From Tetranychus cinnabarinus (lineage: Eukaryota; Arthropoda; Arachnida; Trombidiformes; Tetranychidae), in NCBI GenBank assembly GCA_022266195.1, contig WHVY01000002.1, positions 14,461,001 through 14,525,000 of the forward strand: 64,000 nt of DNA, given 5' to 3'. Positions 23,842-35,180 of the stretch are shown piece after piece. Positions within the stretch are counted from its first letter, which is position 1; the number at the start of each line of letters is the position of its first letter. The translations under genes were made by a program, and so were the position numbers. Under the pieces are notes generated by a model. The model saw nothing but the letters and a program-made list of their open reading frames with translations. It was not told the DNA's origin and did no database searches.

Positions 23842-26800
23842 TTAATCTGTATCATCGGAATCATCGTTATCGCTGACATATTTTTTCTTTTGACGAGCTT
23901 GACGAGGTTTTCTTCCTTTTAATTTGATCTTCATCTTAACAGAGGAATCGTCATCGGGATCATCATCGCCATCTTCTTCTTCTTCAACCTAAAAAGTATT
24001 CAACAATAAATTATCTTATTTTTCTCGCAGCTTTGTGTTGCTTTAGATTGATTATTATCATGGGTCACATGCAGGTTTCTTTTATAGTTGTTTCATTGTG
24101 AAGTGATTGAAAATTAATCATGCAAATGAAAAATAAACAAAATGTACAAAAATTAAATTGTTTATAATAAATTGGCTTTTTTATAATTCATGAACTTATG
24201 TGTTAGTTTACAAAACTTTATTTGTGGACATGCAACAAACATTTACTCACCAGTAAACTAGAATTTAGGAAAAAATGACTAATTTGAAGATATTCTCAAC
24301 AGTACTTTAACAATTAAATGTAGATGCGTGGAAATTATTGAAATCGATTGATTATCATGGGTAACATGCAGGTTTCTTTTATAGTTGATTGATTGTGAAG
24401 TGATAGTAAAATGATCATGCAAATAAAGAAATAAACAAAAAGTACAAAATTTAGAGTGTTATGGTTTTTTTAATTTATCTATGGGTTGTTGTGTTAGTTT
24501 ATAAATTAAGGTGATAAATAATAATTAATAAATTAACTTACCTCTCCTTCTTCATCTTCGCTATCATTTGGATCTTCAACAGAAATATCACCATCTTTTT
24601 CAATTCTTTCTCTTGCACTTGTAAAAACTGATTGTAGTACAATTGAGTCTTCAAAAATGGTTGACCCCTCCACATTATAAGCTTGTGCATTTTTACAGAG
24701 TAACATGAAATCACTCTCCAAATCATCGAGTGATCGATACTTATTATCACGAATTTTTTGACGAATCTTGAAAATATCAACTGGCTTTTTTATTACTTCA
24801 TAGTAGTCAGGTAATTCACGACGAGAAGGAAGTTTCAAGAATGGGTCTGATAAAACTCTGTCATCACCATCTTTGTAATGGATAACTATCTTCATCAATT
24901 TTTTCATTTTCTTCATTAATTCTGGTGCTATTGGAGTTTTATCACGTGGTACTGGACCTGGACGTCGCCCTTTCTTTCCTGGTCTCGGCGTTGATGCTCC
25001 TGGTGTTGAAGGTGATTCATCACGTTTCCTTTTTCTACCAGGACCATTCTTTTTACCACGTTTAGTCGGTGTTTCAAGTTCATCTAAATTACCATCTTCA
25101 ATTGCTTTTAAGAATTGTCTTTCAGTTAAAGCATCACTATAATCGACTTCTTTTCTTTGTCGGGAACCTCGTCCAAATTTATCTTCTTCTTCTTCTTCCT
25201 GAGTTAATCTTTCAACTTCAGCGTCATCTTTTAATAACCAACTAGGTAATTCATTTTCTTCCATTAAACGTGGTTTTCTTCGAGGATCTCGAGCTTCAGC
25301 TCTTCTCCTATCAATATCCATTTGTTGGAACAGTTCAAATTCATCCTCGCTACGAGCAATCATCTGGTTAATAGTTTCATCATCGGGAACTTCATTTTCA
25401 TCTTCATCTTCATCAACTTCTTCAGTTTGTAAAATTGCTTGTAAAAATTGACGTCTTTCAGTTCCAGTTGATTTTTGATCAAACATACCAGCTTGAATAA
25501 CTTTCTCATCAAGATTTAATTTGTATTTAGCTGCTGCTAAGATACGCTCTTCTACTGAATTTACACTTACAAGACGTAATACACGAACTTCATTCTTTTG
25601 ACCAATACGATGAGCTCGATCTTGGGCTTGTAAATCTTGATGAGGATTCCAATCAGAATCAAAGATTATAACTGTATCTGCTGCTTGTAAATTTAAACCT
25701 AATCCACCAGCTCGAGTTGATAACATAAAGATAAAATATTCAGAATTTTCAGCATTAAATTGTGCTAAAAGTTCTCCACGATCTTCAGCTTTTGTTGTAC
25801 CATCCAAACGAAGGTAAGTAAAATTACGATAATTGAAATAATCTTCCATGATGGTCATTAAAGTTGTCATTTGACAGAAAAGTAATACTCGATGTCCAGT
25901 TTGTTTCAATTTTGGAAGTATACGATCTAAAAGTTCAAATTTACCACTAGATCTATACAAATCAGGTCCAGAAACAATACCACCACTGATACTAGTATGA
26001 TCGGCTATTGCTTCTTCGATATGTTGGAACATAAATGGATGATTACAAATTTTACGTAATTGCATAATTGAATTCATCAATGTTTGTGCTCCTCCTTTAC
26101 CACGTTTATCTTTCTCTGAACCATCCGTTAAAACAATTCCTTTAGTTTGCATATGTCGATAAACGACTCGTTGTAAAGCTGACATATCACATTTAACCAC
26201 ATATTCAACTTTATCAGGTAATTGAGATTCTACTTCTCTCTTTAATCGACGCAACAAGAATGGACGAAGTACTTTATGTAAACGACGAATAATCAAAACA
26301 GTCTCTTCTTCATTTAGTTCCACTTTTTCTCCGGTTGTAGCAAATGGAGCATTAAACCATTGTTCAAAAGTATTACAACACTTGAAAATTGATGGTAACA
26401 AGAAATTTAAAAGTGCCCATAATTCAGGTAATTTGTTTTGCAATGGAGTTCCAGTTAATAAAAGTCGATGTGGTGCAGCATAATGAGTGTTTAAAACTTG
26501 AGTCAATTTACAATGATGATTCTTCATTCGATGACCTTCATCAATTATCATGTATTTCCACTTAATCTTTGCTAAAGATGCTTTGTCTTTAATAATGTAT
26601 TCATAAGTTGTCAATAAAACATTAAACTTTGATGTTTTCAATTTTTGCTGTAAACTACGACGAACATTTGGTGAACCTTTATAAGGTATTTTGGAAACAC
26701 TTGGTGCCCAACGATCAAATTCCAACATCCAATTTGACAATGTTGATAATGGCACAATAATCAGGAAAGGACCATTATTTTTCTTTCTTTCAATCAAATA

Positions 26801-29332
26801 TGTTATCAATGCAATTGTTTGAATTGTTTTACCCAAACCCATTTCATCAGCTAATATACCATTCAAATTATTATTATACAAAGATACAAGCCATTCAAGT
26901 CCTTTAATTTGATATTCTTTCAGTTTACCATGAACCATAATTGATGCTTGTTCTGTAACTTCTTCACTAATTGCATGAGCAATATTATAATAATTTTGAT
27001 AACCACCACTTTTATATTCATCATCTTCTTGGGATGCTGCTTGGATAACATTTTTGTTAGCTGCATTCATTACTGGATCTGGTTGAGATTGTTGTTGTTG
27101 TATTTGTTGCTGTTGTTGCTTAGAATCTTCATCATCTTCAGATGAATCATCACCATCATCATCTTCATCTTCATCATCTGTTTCTCTAGGAGCTACTTCA
27201 TAACCAGGATGCATTTCAAGCCATGTCTCCAATTGACTTGCAAGTGGAGCTTCTTTTCCAACCAAAACTTTACCGGTTGATGTTTCCATAACATTTATAC
27301 GTACATCTGATTGTTGTGAACTTTCATCAATAGTTCCATCCATTGTTGTATCACCTTTACCTTCTCCATCTTCTCCTTTAACACCTTCTTTATTTTCTTT
27401 CTTAATCTTCTTTTTCTTCTTCTTTTTTTTATCCTTTAATTTTTTACGTTGATCAACCTTATGTTGTTTAACCATTTCAGTAAGATTTTTAATATATTCA
27501 TCAGTTTGCGACAACAAGAATGCCAATCTTCTGTCCTTCTTTTGATCAATAAGTTTACGATAACCTTCTTCATCTTCAGCCATCAATCTTCTCATACGTT
27601 CTTTTTCAATTCTTTCTTGTTCCTTCTTTTGTTCTCTCTCAGTATTTGCATGATAAGTTGCAACAGCTTTATTAACTTTTGCCACTTTACCACGAATATT
27701 TCGATGATATTCTTTGAAATCTTTTACATGTTGTAAAACTCCTCGTAAATATTCTTGATGTTTCTCAATTCTTTTATTCTCTTGTTCTTGTCTTTTTTGT
27801 TTCTCCAATTTCTCTGTAATCCTTGCATCTCGTAGTCCAATCTTTTTACTTCTCTTATATAACTTTGGATTAAGACCAGTTTCCAATGAAGTATCTTTTC
27901 TCATATGAGCAACTACTTCACGTCTAAGTTGACGTTGAAAATTGACTAAACGAAGAGCTCGTAATTCAGTCATTGCTTTAACTTTTAAATCTTCTGGTAA
28001 ATTTGCTGAAATATTTTGCAATTCCTCTATTCTATGAGCAATTCTTTGGGCAATTTTGTTCTCTGTTTCTTTTATTATTTCAACAGGATCTAATCCAATT
28101 GGCTTTTGAACTGGAGTAACTCTATTGGGACGAGGTTGTTGAAGTTGTTGTATCATTGTTTGATATCCTGGATGTGGTGGTTGTTGACTTGGAGTTGGTA
28201 TTGGAGGTGGTTGCAATGGTGCTTGTAATGTTGCTTGTAACTGAGGTTGGGATGGAGGTTGAATTGAAGATTGTGGTTGTAATTGTAATTGAATTTGCGA
28301 CGACGGTTGAGATTGTGGTGGTGCTTGTGATTGTGATGGAGGTTGTTGTTGTAACGGTGGTGGTGGTTGCAGCTGTGGTTGTTGTAGTTGTGGTTGTGAT
28401 GGTTGTTGTTGCTGCATTTGCAGTGGCGATTGGAGTGGTGACTGCATATGTGATTGCAATTGTTGCTGCTGTTGAAGTAGAGGTGGAGGCTGACTTAAAG
28501 GTTGTGGAGGAGGCTGTGGTGAAGACTGTGGCGGTGTTTGCGATTGTGCTTGAGCCTGTGCTTGTGCTTGTGCTTGTGCCTGAACTTGCGAATGTAGATG
28601 AGGTGGATGTGATTGTTGATGTGGATGAGAAGGATGTAAATGTGGATGTGTTGGTGGTTGGGGTAAAGGTTGCTGAAGCTGTTGTTGTTGAGTAGCTAGC
28701 TGTGGCATATGTGGTTGATGCTGTTGCTGTTGAGGAGGTGGAATTGAAGGTATTAAAGACGGTTGAGTTTGCGAAGATGGTTGTTGTTGTTGTTGTGATT
28801 GAAGTTGCGATTGCAATTGTGATTGTGACTGAGCTTGTCCATGTAACGGTACCTGTGCCTGAGATTGTGCTGATTCCTGAGTATGCAAATCAGATGGGTG
28901 AGAATGTTGATGTGGATGCTGCGGGTGTGAGTGTGGATGAGGCTGTTGCTGTGGTTGTTGTTGTTGTTGTTGCTGCTGCTGCTGTGATACATTCTGTGGA
29001 AGGGGATGTGATAAAGGTTGTTGGTGCTGCTGATGTTGTTGAGGAGATGGTATTGGTGAAGGTTGCTGTTGTTGGGGTGGAGGTAAGGTTGATTGAATGG
29101 GTGATTGTGATTGTGGAGGTTGCGGAAAGTGTTTTCTATTCAACGCAGCTTGAAGATTTTCAGGAACCGGCAAATTACGAGCAATATAACGGTAAGCCAT
29201 TACTTGAGCTTTCAATTGCTGATGCTGAGCATAAGATAACAGTGATGGCTTCATGTTAGGAGCATTGCCATAAGGACTAGTTGGTTGCATTGTTTGAGGT
29301 TGAGGGTCTCCCATTGACATCGGAGAAGCCAT
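23842..29332 (-). CDS. brm: Brahma, SWI/SNF (BAF/PBAF) ATPase, left copy
   Basis: Catalytic subunit of the SWI/SNF chromatin remodeller in the nucleus. Exons 29332-24542 and 23988-23842 give 1645 residues. Order: QLQ domain (about 33-68), long Gln/Pro-rich region, HSA, BRK (QLETWLEMHPGYEVAPRE), SNF2 ATPase with Walker A DEMGLGKT (about 826) and DEGH, helicase C, acidic and AT-hook-like basic segments (KRGKKNGPGRKRKR), bromodomain (about 1470-1580, with PDYYEVIKKPVD and KNAQAYN), then a short acidic/basic tail in exon 2. All catalytic motifs are intact, so it looks functional. Compared with the right copy it lacks roughly 60 residues after RKH in the N-terminal Pro/Gln region and has a few C-terminal substitutions (for example VIHYKDG for VIDYKDG in the bromodomain). 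Only one intron interrupts it. Confidence 0.96.
24046..24507 (-). repeat. Internal direct duplication in the brahma-A intron
   Basis: Blocks 24341-24507 and 24046-24212 are diverged copies of one another, sharing the pattern ATAAAAGAAACCTGCATGT followed by ACCCATGATAAT, as well as TTTGCATGAT and TCACTTCACAATCA-like stretches. The right brahma copy has only one such block, at about 41680-41845. Confidence 0.85.
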
Positions 29333-31987
29333 CGTTGACTTGTTTGAAAATTGGTGTACCCAAGCCTAAGGAATGTTGAAATAACTTACAATTTCAATGA
29401 CAAAATCACATAAACATGTAAGAAAATTAATTCACAGTCCAATAACTTGAAAATACGCTGGTTACGCTTGAAACAAGTATACTTGTTACTTTACGCCATC
29501 TACTGGTGATAGGTAAATTACATTTGTAGCTTTTTCAAATTATGAAGAGTCTCCATTAGAGACTTCGAAACTTTGACCTCCGAACAGCATAATATGTCAC
29601 CTGGAGTAATATAGCTCATAAGTCAGATCTGACAGTTATATTTTCGGAATTAGAAATGTACTCAATAGATCTTTCCACAGAAAAATATCAATGTTAGTCA
29701 GATTCATAAATCTCTCTCAGCTATTTAACTACTTGAATATTTGAACTTTTTAGGTAATTTTTCTCGAACTCCGCGAAAAAATGTATCGACAGTTAGCAAT
29801 TTGCAAATATCATATGAAAGAATAAGTTTTGTCAGACAAAATATAAACAATTTTCGGTTTATCTTCCTTCCCTGATTCCTGCATCTGTCGCATTTTTGTC
29901 CCCTTTTGGCCAATCGTTGAACTGACCATTCGTCTCAAAATATTTAAACTAGATTTATATATTGACAAGTTCATCCAGAATCTGAATTTTAAAGAATTCT
30001 TTTGATATGTTAAATAGTTTGGCTAAAAGCTGTTTACGAAGTTTCCTACTTTAAACATCGATTTTCCGTAAATAAAAATGACACAATAAGCAGGTTTTAT
30101 TATTATAGTAGTTTATGTTTTTTTCTGAACACATCGAAAGATGCTTACATCACGAGATAGTTTTCTATGAAGTTTCTCCATTCAAACACATAATCAACTC
30201 AATAATCAATCTTGAAATCTTTCATAACTTTGATAAATAATAACTTACCTAATCCCTGGTTTCGTCTTCAACTCATCTCTTTTATTTTCTTGTCCATCTC
30301 TCAAACTAAGCAAAAATGTATTAAAACCTAAATATTCAATTTCACATTGTTTATTAATTTTACCATTATCCTTTTTCTTTGTGTATTCATTAATTTTTGA
30401 AACAAACATGAAACATCGAACCCGAAATTCAAAATATCCACCAACTGTACATGTAATAACTACGGTGGCGCCATACTAGTTGTGTTTAAGAGAATAAAAG
30501 GAAACATTGTAAACAATAACAATTTTCTGGTTGTAAGACCAAAGATGTCAATTTTTGTTTGGTTTAATTATTCATATTCAAGTGAAAACATTAGTTATTA
30601 TTATTTTAATTATAAGTGTATTTAATGTCTTTAATGGTTATCCGATCAGGAGAAGTCCGAAGAAGGTACCAATGATGAATATATTGAAAAGTTGCAGTTG
30701 AAAAGCTATTCAACTGTTATTCGGTTACTAGTTTTTACTAGAAAAACTGGTTACTTGGTTACAATTAGTAAACCATTATTATCTTCACTTCAAACGTATT
30801 AATAAATACAAATTGATCTCTGATTTTTGTATCAATTGGTTAAACATTTATGTAAAGGTGAGTAATCATTAATCATTTTTGTTGTTTTATTTTTCACTCT
30901 TTTTGTCTTCTGCTTCAAAAGCTCATCTTATGGCTGTAATATGATAATAATAGTTGATAACTTTATCATATCTCTTTGTTTTTGTTTTCCTTTCTGTGTT
31001 TGTAGTGGTAATACCATTGTACTTATAACTATCATATCTAAGCTCTTCATTCAGAGGCATTAGCGAATTTTTGTCAACTGGTTTGATAGCTGATTTTTAC
31101 ACTGGTCAATAACCGATAGAAATTGTTTTGAAATATTGTTTAATCAATGGATTGATTCCATGGATTTTCGTGTTTCATTCAATTCTTGACTTTAGTCAAT
31201 ATAGACCCATAATGATTATCGATAGACATTTTGTTTTTGATTTGGCTTATACAAGTTGACTTCATCATCGAAAGTAATTTACAATATCTGAATAACCAAT
31301 AAATTTGACAAGAAAGATTAAGCGCAATTATTGAGCCTGGATTTTGAATTTTAGAAAAAAAAAGATCCAAAATGTAAAATGCCAAGAAAGAAATATGGCG
31401 AGAACCATAGAGATGCTAAGAAAGAAATGTCTCGAGGCTATTTGATTTCAAACTTTACGTTTGGTCTAGTCGACTTAGCCAAAAGATACAATAGTCCCTC
31501 GATTTTTTTGGCAAAAACTGGCTGAGAAAAATGGCTTCACTTTTGGAATTGAGGATTTTAACTGGCTATGACTAAGCTGCAAAGTTCTCGACTCACTCAT
31601 TTACTAAAGTGGACTCTGCAAGATATAGATAGAGCTACCGATATTCATCATCTTGGGTTTTTGTTAAACTCTTCAAAAAATTCTCCCACCTTTTTTTGTT
31701 CTGTTTGATATCTTTGTACTTCTTTGTTTACATTATGTTCACACTTGATTATCTTTCTACGTTTCAATTTGTCTTTGCTAATTATTACCTCTTTCTCTGT
31801 TTATTACTTTCATATATACAGATTGTTGCTCACTGAGTTCATCATTGCTTGATTTATAAATCAACAAAGACAAATTTGGACTTTACATTGGAACATCAAG
31901 ACTTGTGCCCTTCGTTCAAAATTTGTGTTTTACATTTTTGATTCTTCTTTTTAGTAAAAAGAAACCAAAGCGTCCAATTCAACAAAA
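29333..31987. other. Intergenic region between brahma A and WIPI2 (divergent)
   Basis: 2.65 kb. The first ~190 bp belong to the inverted duplication. No convincing gene: open frames at 29725-29913 and 31179-31385 (minus) are short and unrecognised. The 5' UTR of the WIPI gene and possible upstream noncoding exons probably lie within 30800-31987. Confidence 0.6.
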
Positions 31988-33142
31988 ATGAGCCTAATGG
32001 AAAACGATGATCAAGGTAATTACTTATATGTAAGATTTAATCAAGACTCAACTTCACTCTGTCTCGGTACTCGTACTGGATTCCAGTTAGTTAATTTCCT
32101 AAGCATTGACGATCTTAGAACAATCTCGGGATGTGTAGATGAAGAAATTTATATTGCTGAAAGATGTTTTTCATCGAGTATATTGGCCTATGTGTCTCTC
32201 CAATCGCCTCGTAAATTGAACTTCCTCCATGTGGAAAAAGACATTATAGTTTGCGATCCAAAGTGTTATAATAACTCCATTTTGGGCGTTCAATTGAGTC
32301 GAAAACGAATCGTTGTGGTTCTAGAAGATGCAATTTATATCCACGATGGTTTGGCTGGAGATTTCATGACCACTCTACATCGAATCAAGAAAACTCCATG
32401 CAACACAAGAGGCTTGGTTGCACTTTCACCAAGTGAGGAAAATAGTTTACTAGCTTATCCAGGTGGACCCAATACTGGTGAACTAATTATCTATGATTGT
32501 GGTAACCTAGTGGATAAAATTATTATCCAAGCTCATGACAATCCACTGGCAGCAATGACTTTTGATGCAAATGGAGAAAAAATTGCTACTGCCAGTGAAA
32601 AGGGAACCATTATTCGGGTTCATCTTGTAGCTGATGGAAACTGCCTTTATGAATTCAGACGTGGTTTCACTCGTTGTGCCAACATATATTCACTCTCATT
32701 TGGAGAAAATGCACTTTTTCTATGCGCTTCCAGCTCGACGGAAACTATACATATCTTTAAACTTGAGACTCCCCGACCAAAAGAAGAAAGTACAAGCTGG
32801 CTGGAATACCTTGGTCGAGCCTCTGAATATTACCTACCAGCCAATATTTCCAAAATTTTCTCACAAGAAAGGTCTTTTGCTTATGCTAGGTTACCGATGA
32901 AAGATTTGAAGGCTGTTGCGGCTATTTCCACTGTAAACGATGAACCTTGGTTAGTAGTGGCCTCATATGATGGTTATGTTTATATTTATAGTTTGAATTT
33001 GGTTCAAGGTGGTGAATGCAGTCTTGTTAGACAACGTAAATTCGATGACCTACCAGCTTTTAAATCAGACCGTCGAGACTCGCTAACAACATATGCCAAC
33101 TCTAGCCAAATAGCCACTATTCCTGTGACTAACATGAATTAA
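31988..33142 (+). CDS. Atg18: WIPI1/2-type WD-repeat phosphoinositide-binding protein (Atg18)
   Basis: PROPPIN that binds PI3P/PI(3,5)P2 on the phagophore and recruits the lipidation machinery during autophagosome formation. It is an intronless 384-residue protein with seven-blade WD40 folding: blades include LVNFLSIDDLRTI near the start and the conserved NPLAAMTFDANGEKIATASEKGTIIRV block at about 185-211. The signature FRRG lipid-binding motif is at residues 223-226 (LYEFRRGFTR), followed by IYSLSF. The long FRRG-distal loop with a Tyr/Ser-rich stretch and the Ser/Thr-rich tail fit the WIPI1/2 group better than the shorter WIPI3/4 proteins. It lies in the loop between the two brahma arms and is single-copy here. 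Confidence 0.94.
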   Translation: MSLMENDDQGNYLYVRFNQDSTSLCLGTRTGFQLVNFLSIDDLRTISGCVDEEIYIAERCFSSSILAYVSLQSPRKLNFLHVEKDIIVCDPKCYNNSILGVQLSRKRIVVVLEDAIYIHDGLAGDFMTTLHRIKKTPCNTRGLVALSPSEENSLLAYPGGPNTGELIIYDCGNLVDKIIIQAHDNPLAAMTFDANGEKIATASEKGTIIRVHLVADGNCLYEFRRGFTRCANIYSLSFGENALFLCASSSTETIHIFKLETPRPKEESTSWLEYLGRASEYYLPANISKIFSQERSFAYARLPMKDLKAVAAISTVNDEPWLVVASYDGYVYIYSLNLVQGGECSLVRQRKFDDLPAFKSDRRDSLTTYANSSQIATIPVTNMN

Positions 33143-33652
33143 TTGATCACCAGATCTTGCTTTTAATTTCTTCTTTCCATTTATTCAAAATTTCATCTTC
33201 TCACAAATGATCACCAACGATTCCAATGTACAAGTTACTAACTTAAGTTTACAAAAAAATCAATATACTTAAGGACCATGTAAATAATTATTTTTACAGC
33301 TAATTCTAAATGTGATTGTAATTTCAAAACATGTTTGATAAAAAATAATTTATTGCTCATTTGTACATAAATCTATAACATGGTTTAAGTTGACATGGTT
33401 GCATATATTACGATTGGGGAAGTTTCAGATAACTTAATAATTTGTCCTGAAACGAATAAATTTCATGGAATTTCTTCTCGCGCTTTAAAAATATTTTTTT
33501 TCACAGCTCTCCTTTAACTAGAACATTAAACCTTCGTTTCATTTACAAAAAAAAACTCGCTGATAAATCCTAATCGTAAAAATTAATACAAACAAGTTCA
33601 TTTCGAAAATAAAATAATTATAGAAAATTACGAAATAAAGCCATACTTGAAA
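33143..33652. other. Convergent spacer between WIPI2 and selenoprotein F genes
   Basis: 510 bp of AT-rich sequence that should hold both 3' UTRs. Nothing else seen. Confidence 0.6.
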
Positions 33653-34306
33653 CTACTTAAGGTGCTCATCGAGAAATTCTGTCACGGTATCTGTGTCCCA
33701 TTTCGTGAGAGATAATTCTTCAGCAAGATTTCCGTTTTCATCCAATAACTTCATTGTAGGCAATGTTCCTCGAACCCATTTGATGGATAGATTTTCGTAT
33801 TGCTTTGGACGATCACTCTTGATGAAGGCTTGAATTTGAGGGTAGTTTGCTAGATTACAGCCACAAACTTCCAACCGCGCTTTTGTGTACTTCTGAGGAA
33901 TGAATTGATGTGTTCATCAATAACTGCTCAAAACGGTACTAAAACTCTAATATTGTAAACATTACTAACCTTGCGAAGCGAGCTTTTGGCATCTTCCTTT
34001 ACACAACGAAGACAATCTTCTTTAATGGTATTTAGACCAAACTTAGCTAATTCCAAACATCGTTTGCGAGTCAACTCCTCTCTACGAAAGCCTAATCGGG
34101 TACACTCTTCATCGGATAATTGATTAGAAGCAGAAACGGTGACAATCTGGAAGAATGGAAAATAAAAATAATAAGTTAATGGAATTACTATGAATTTATT
34201 CATTAATAATATAGACAGCACTGAGGTATTGATAAAATTTATATCTACATTGAACGGTTTTGATACTTACCAGAACAAAGGAGGACAGCCACAATAAAAT
34301 ATTCAT
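33653..34306 (-). CDS. SELENOF: Selenoprotein F (Sep15) homologue with Cys in place of Sec
   Basis: ER-resident thioredoxin-like protein that binds UDP-glucose:glycoprotein glucosyltransferase and assists quality control of disulfide-containing glycoproteins. Exons 34306-34271, 34146-33970, 33892-33653 join to 150 residues. Exon 1 is a short signal peptide (MNILLWLSSFVL); exon 2 carries the Cys-rich UGGT-binding part (SDEECTRLGF, EDCLRCVKED); exon 3 the thioredoxin-like domain (LEVCGCNLANYPQIQAF, SIKWVRGTLPTMKLLDENG, EELSLTKWDTD). In vertebrates the redox motif is Cys-Gly-Sec; here it is CGC (81-83), encoded by TGT GGC TGT, so no Sec recoding or SECIS element is needed. It is divergent from GNB1L, 874 bp away. 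Confidence 0.94.
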
Positions 34307-35180
34307 GATTAGCTTGCTTCAGAGTGGTGATTAAGGTTTAAATCTATTAACGAAAATTGAAAGTAAAACAAAGAAACAAAACGTTTGAGGTGAGTATGTT
34401 CTATTTTCTTTGTTCAAGAGGCTGAGTTGGAAGTATGATTTTCAAGATAGTTATCGATCATAAACAAATCTCAGATTCAAACTGAGCTTATTGAACATAG
34501 ATTTGATAACTGTTGGAATAGATTAACTGATTACCAGTCTGATTAAGTGAAACTCTTTAATGAAAATTAAGATTTGACGTTGAAATTTTAGAGTTCCTAG
34601 AATTTTAAGATTCCTTATTATTGCTTTTTCTTGCCAATTTGCAACAATACAAATAATATCGTTAAACAGGTAACCGAAAATTGACAGTAATCTCGCAAAG
34701 AGATAAATACTAGTTTGTCTATATCAAAAACAACTGTTAAACAGTAATAATCAGAGAAAAATAGATAGACAAGGGAATGATGAGTCAGATGTTTTTTACC
34801 TACCTTGAAGGATTCAGGTTTTAATCAATTTCCTTTGAACTCCATTCAATAATAAACTCACTAGATTTGAAATTAGCTAATCAAAATAAATAAATCACTG
34901 GTTCAATAAATCAATTCAACAATAATTAATCCAGGATAAATCAATTAACCATTGATAAATTTACAAAGTATTCAATCCCACTTTATAAACGACAGGACTC
35001 GGTTAAATTGATTCAAATTTAATCCAGATGATGTCACTGCTGTCTTTTGTTATTTTTTTTAATTTTGAAATCTGATTTCAACAAAATTAATCAAAGTCGA
35101 TTTCCCTTGAAAATTACCTTTCTAGTAACAGGGAAATTTTCATTTTAAATTTTTAATTTTCATTTATAAGTTCTTAAGCA
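34307..35180. other. Divergent promoter region of SelF and GNB1L
   Basis: 874 bp, AT-rich, no open frame of interest. It should contain both promoters. Confidence 0.6.

Larger units (their letters stand above)
23842..29520 (-). repeat. Left arm of inverted duplication (brahma copy A)
   Basis: This arm pairs with about 36505-42258 in opposite orientation. Similarity starts about 190 bp upstream of the start codon (shared ACCAGTAGATGG, GTGATTTTGTCATT and GTTATTTCAAC blocks) and runs to the stop codon. Coding parts are nearly identical by eye; the upstream region and intron are clearly diverged. Confidence 0.9.

Noticed and set aside
28700..29000. CAG/CAA tracts considered as a mobile-element or microsatellite feature
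   Set aside because: They are in-frame Gln codons of brahma in both copies.
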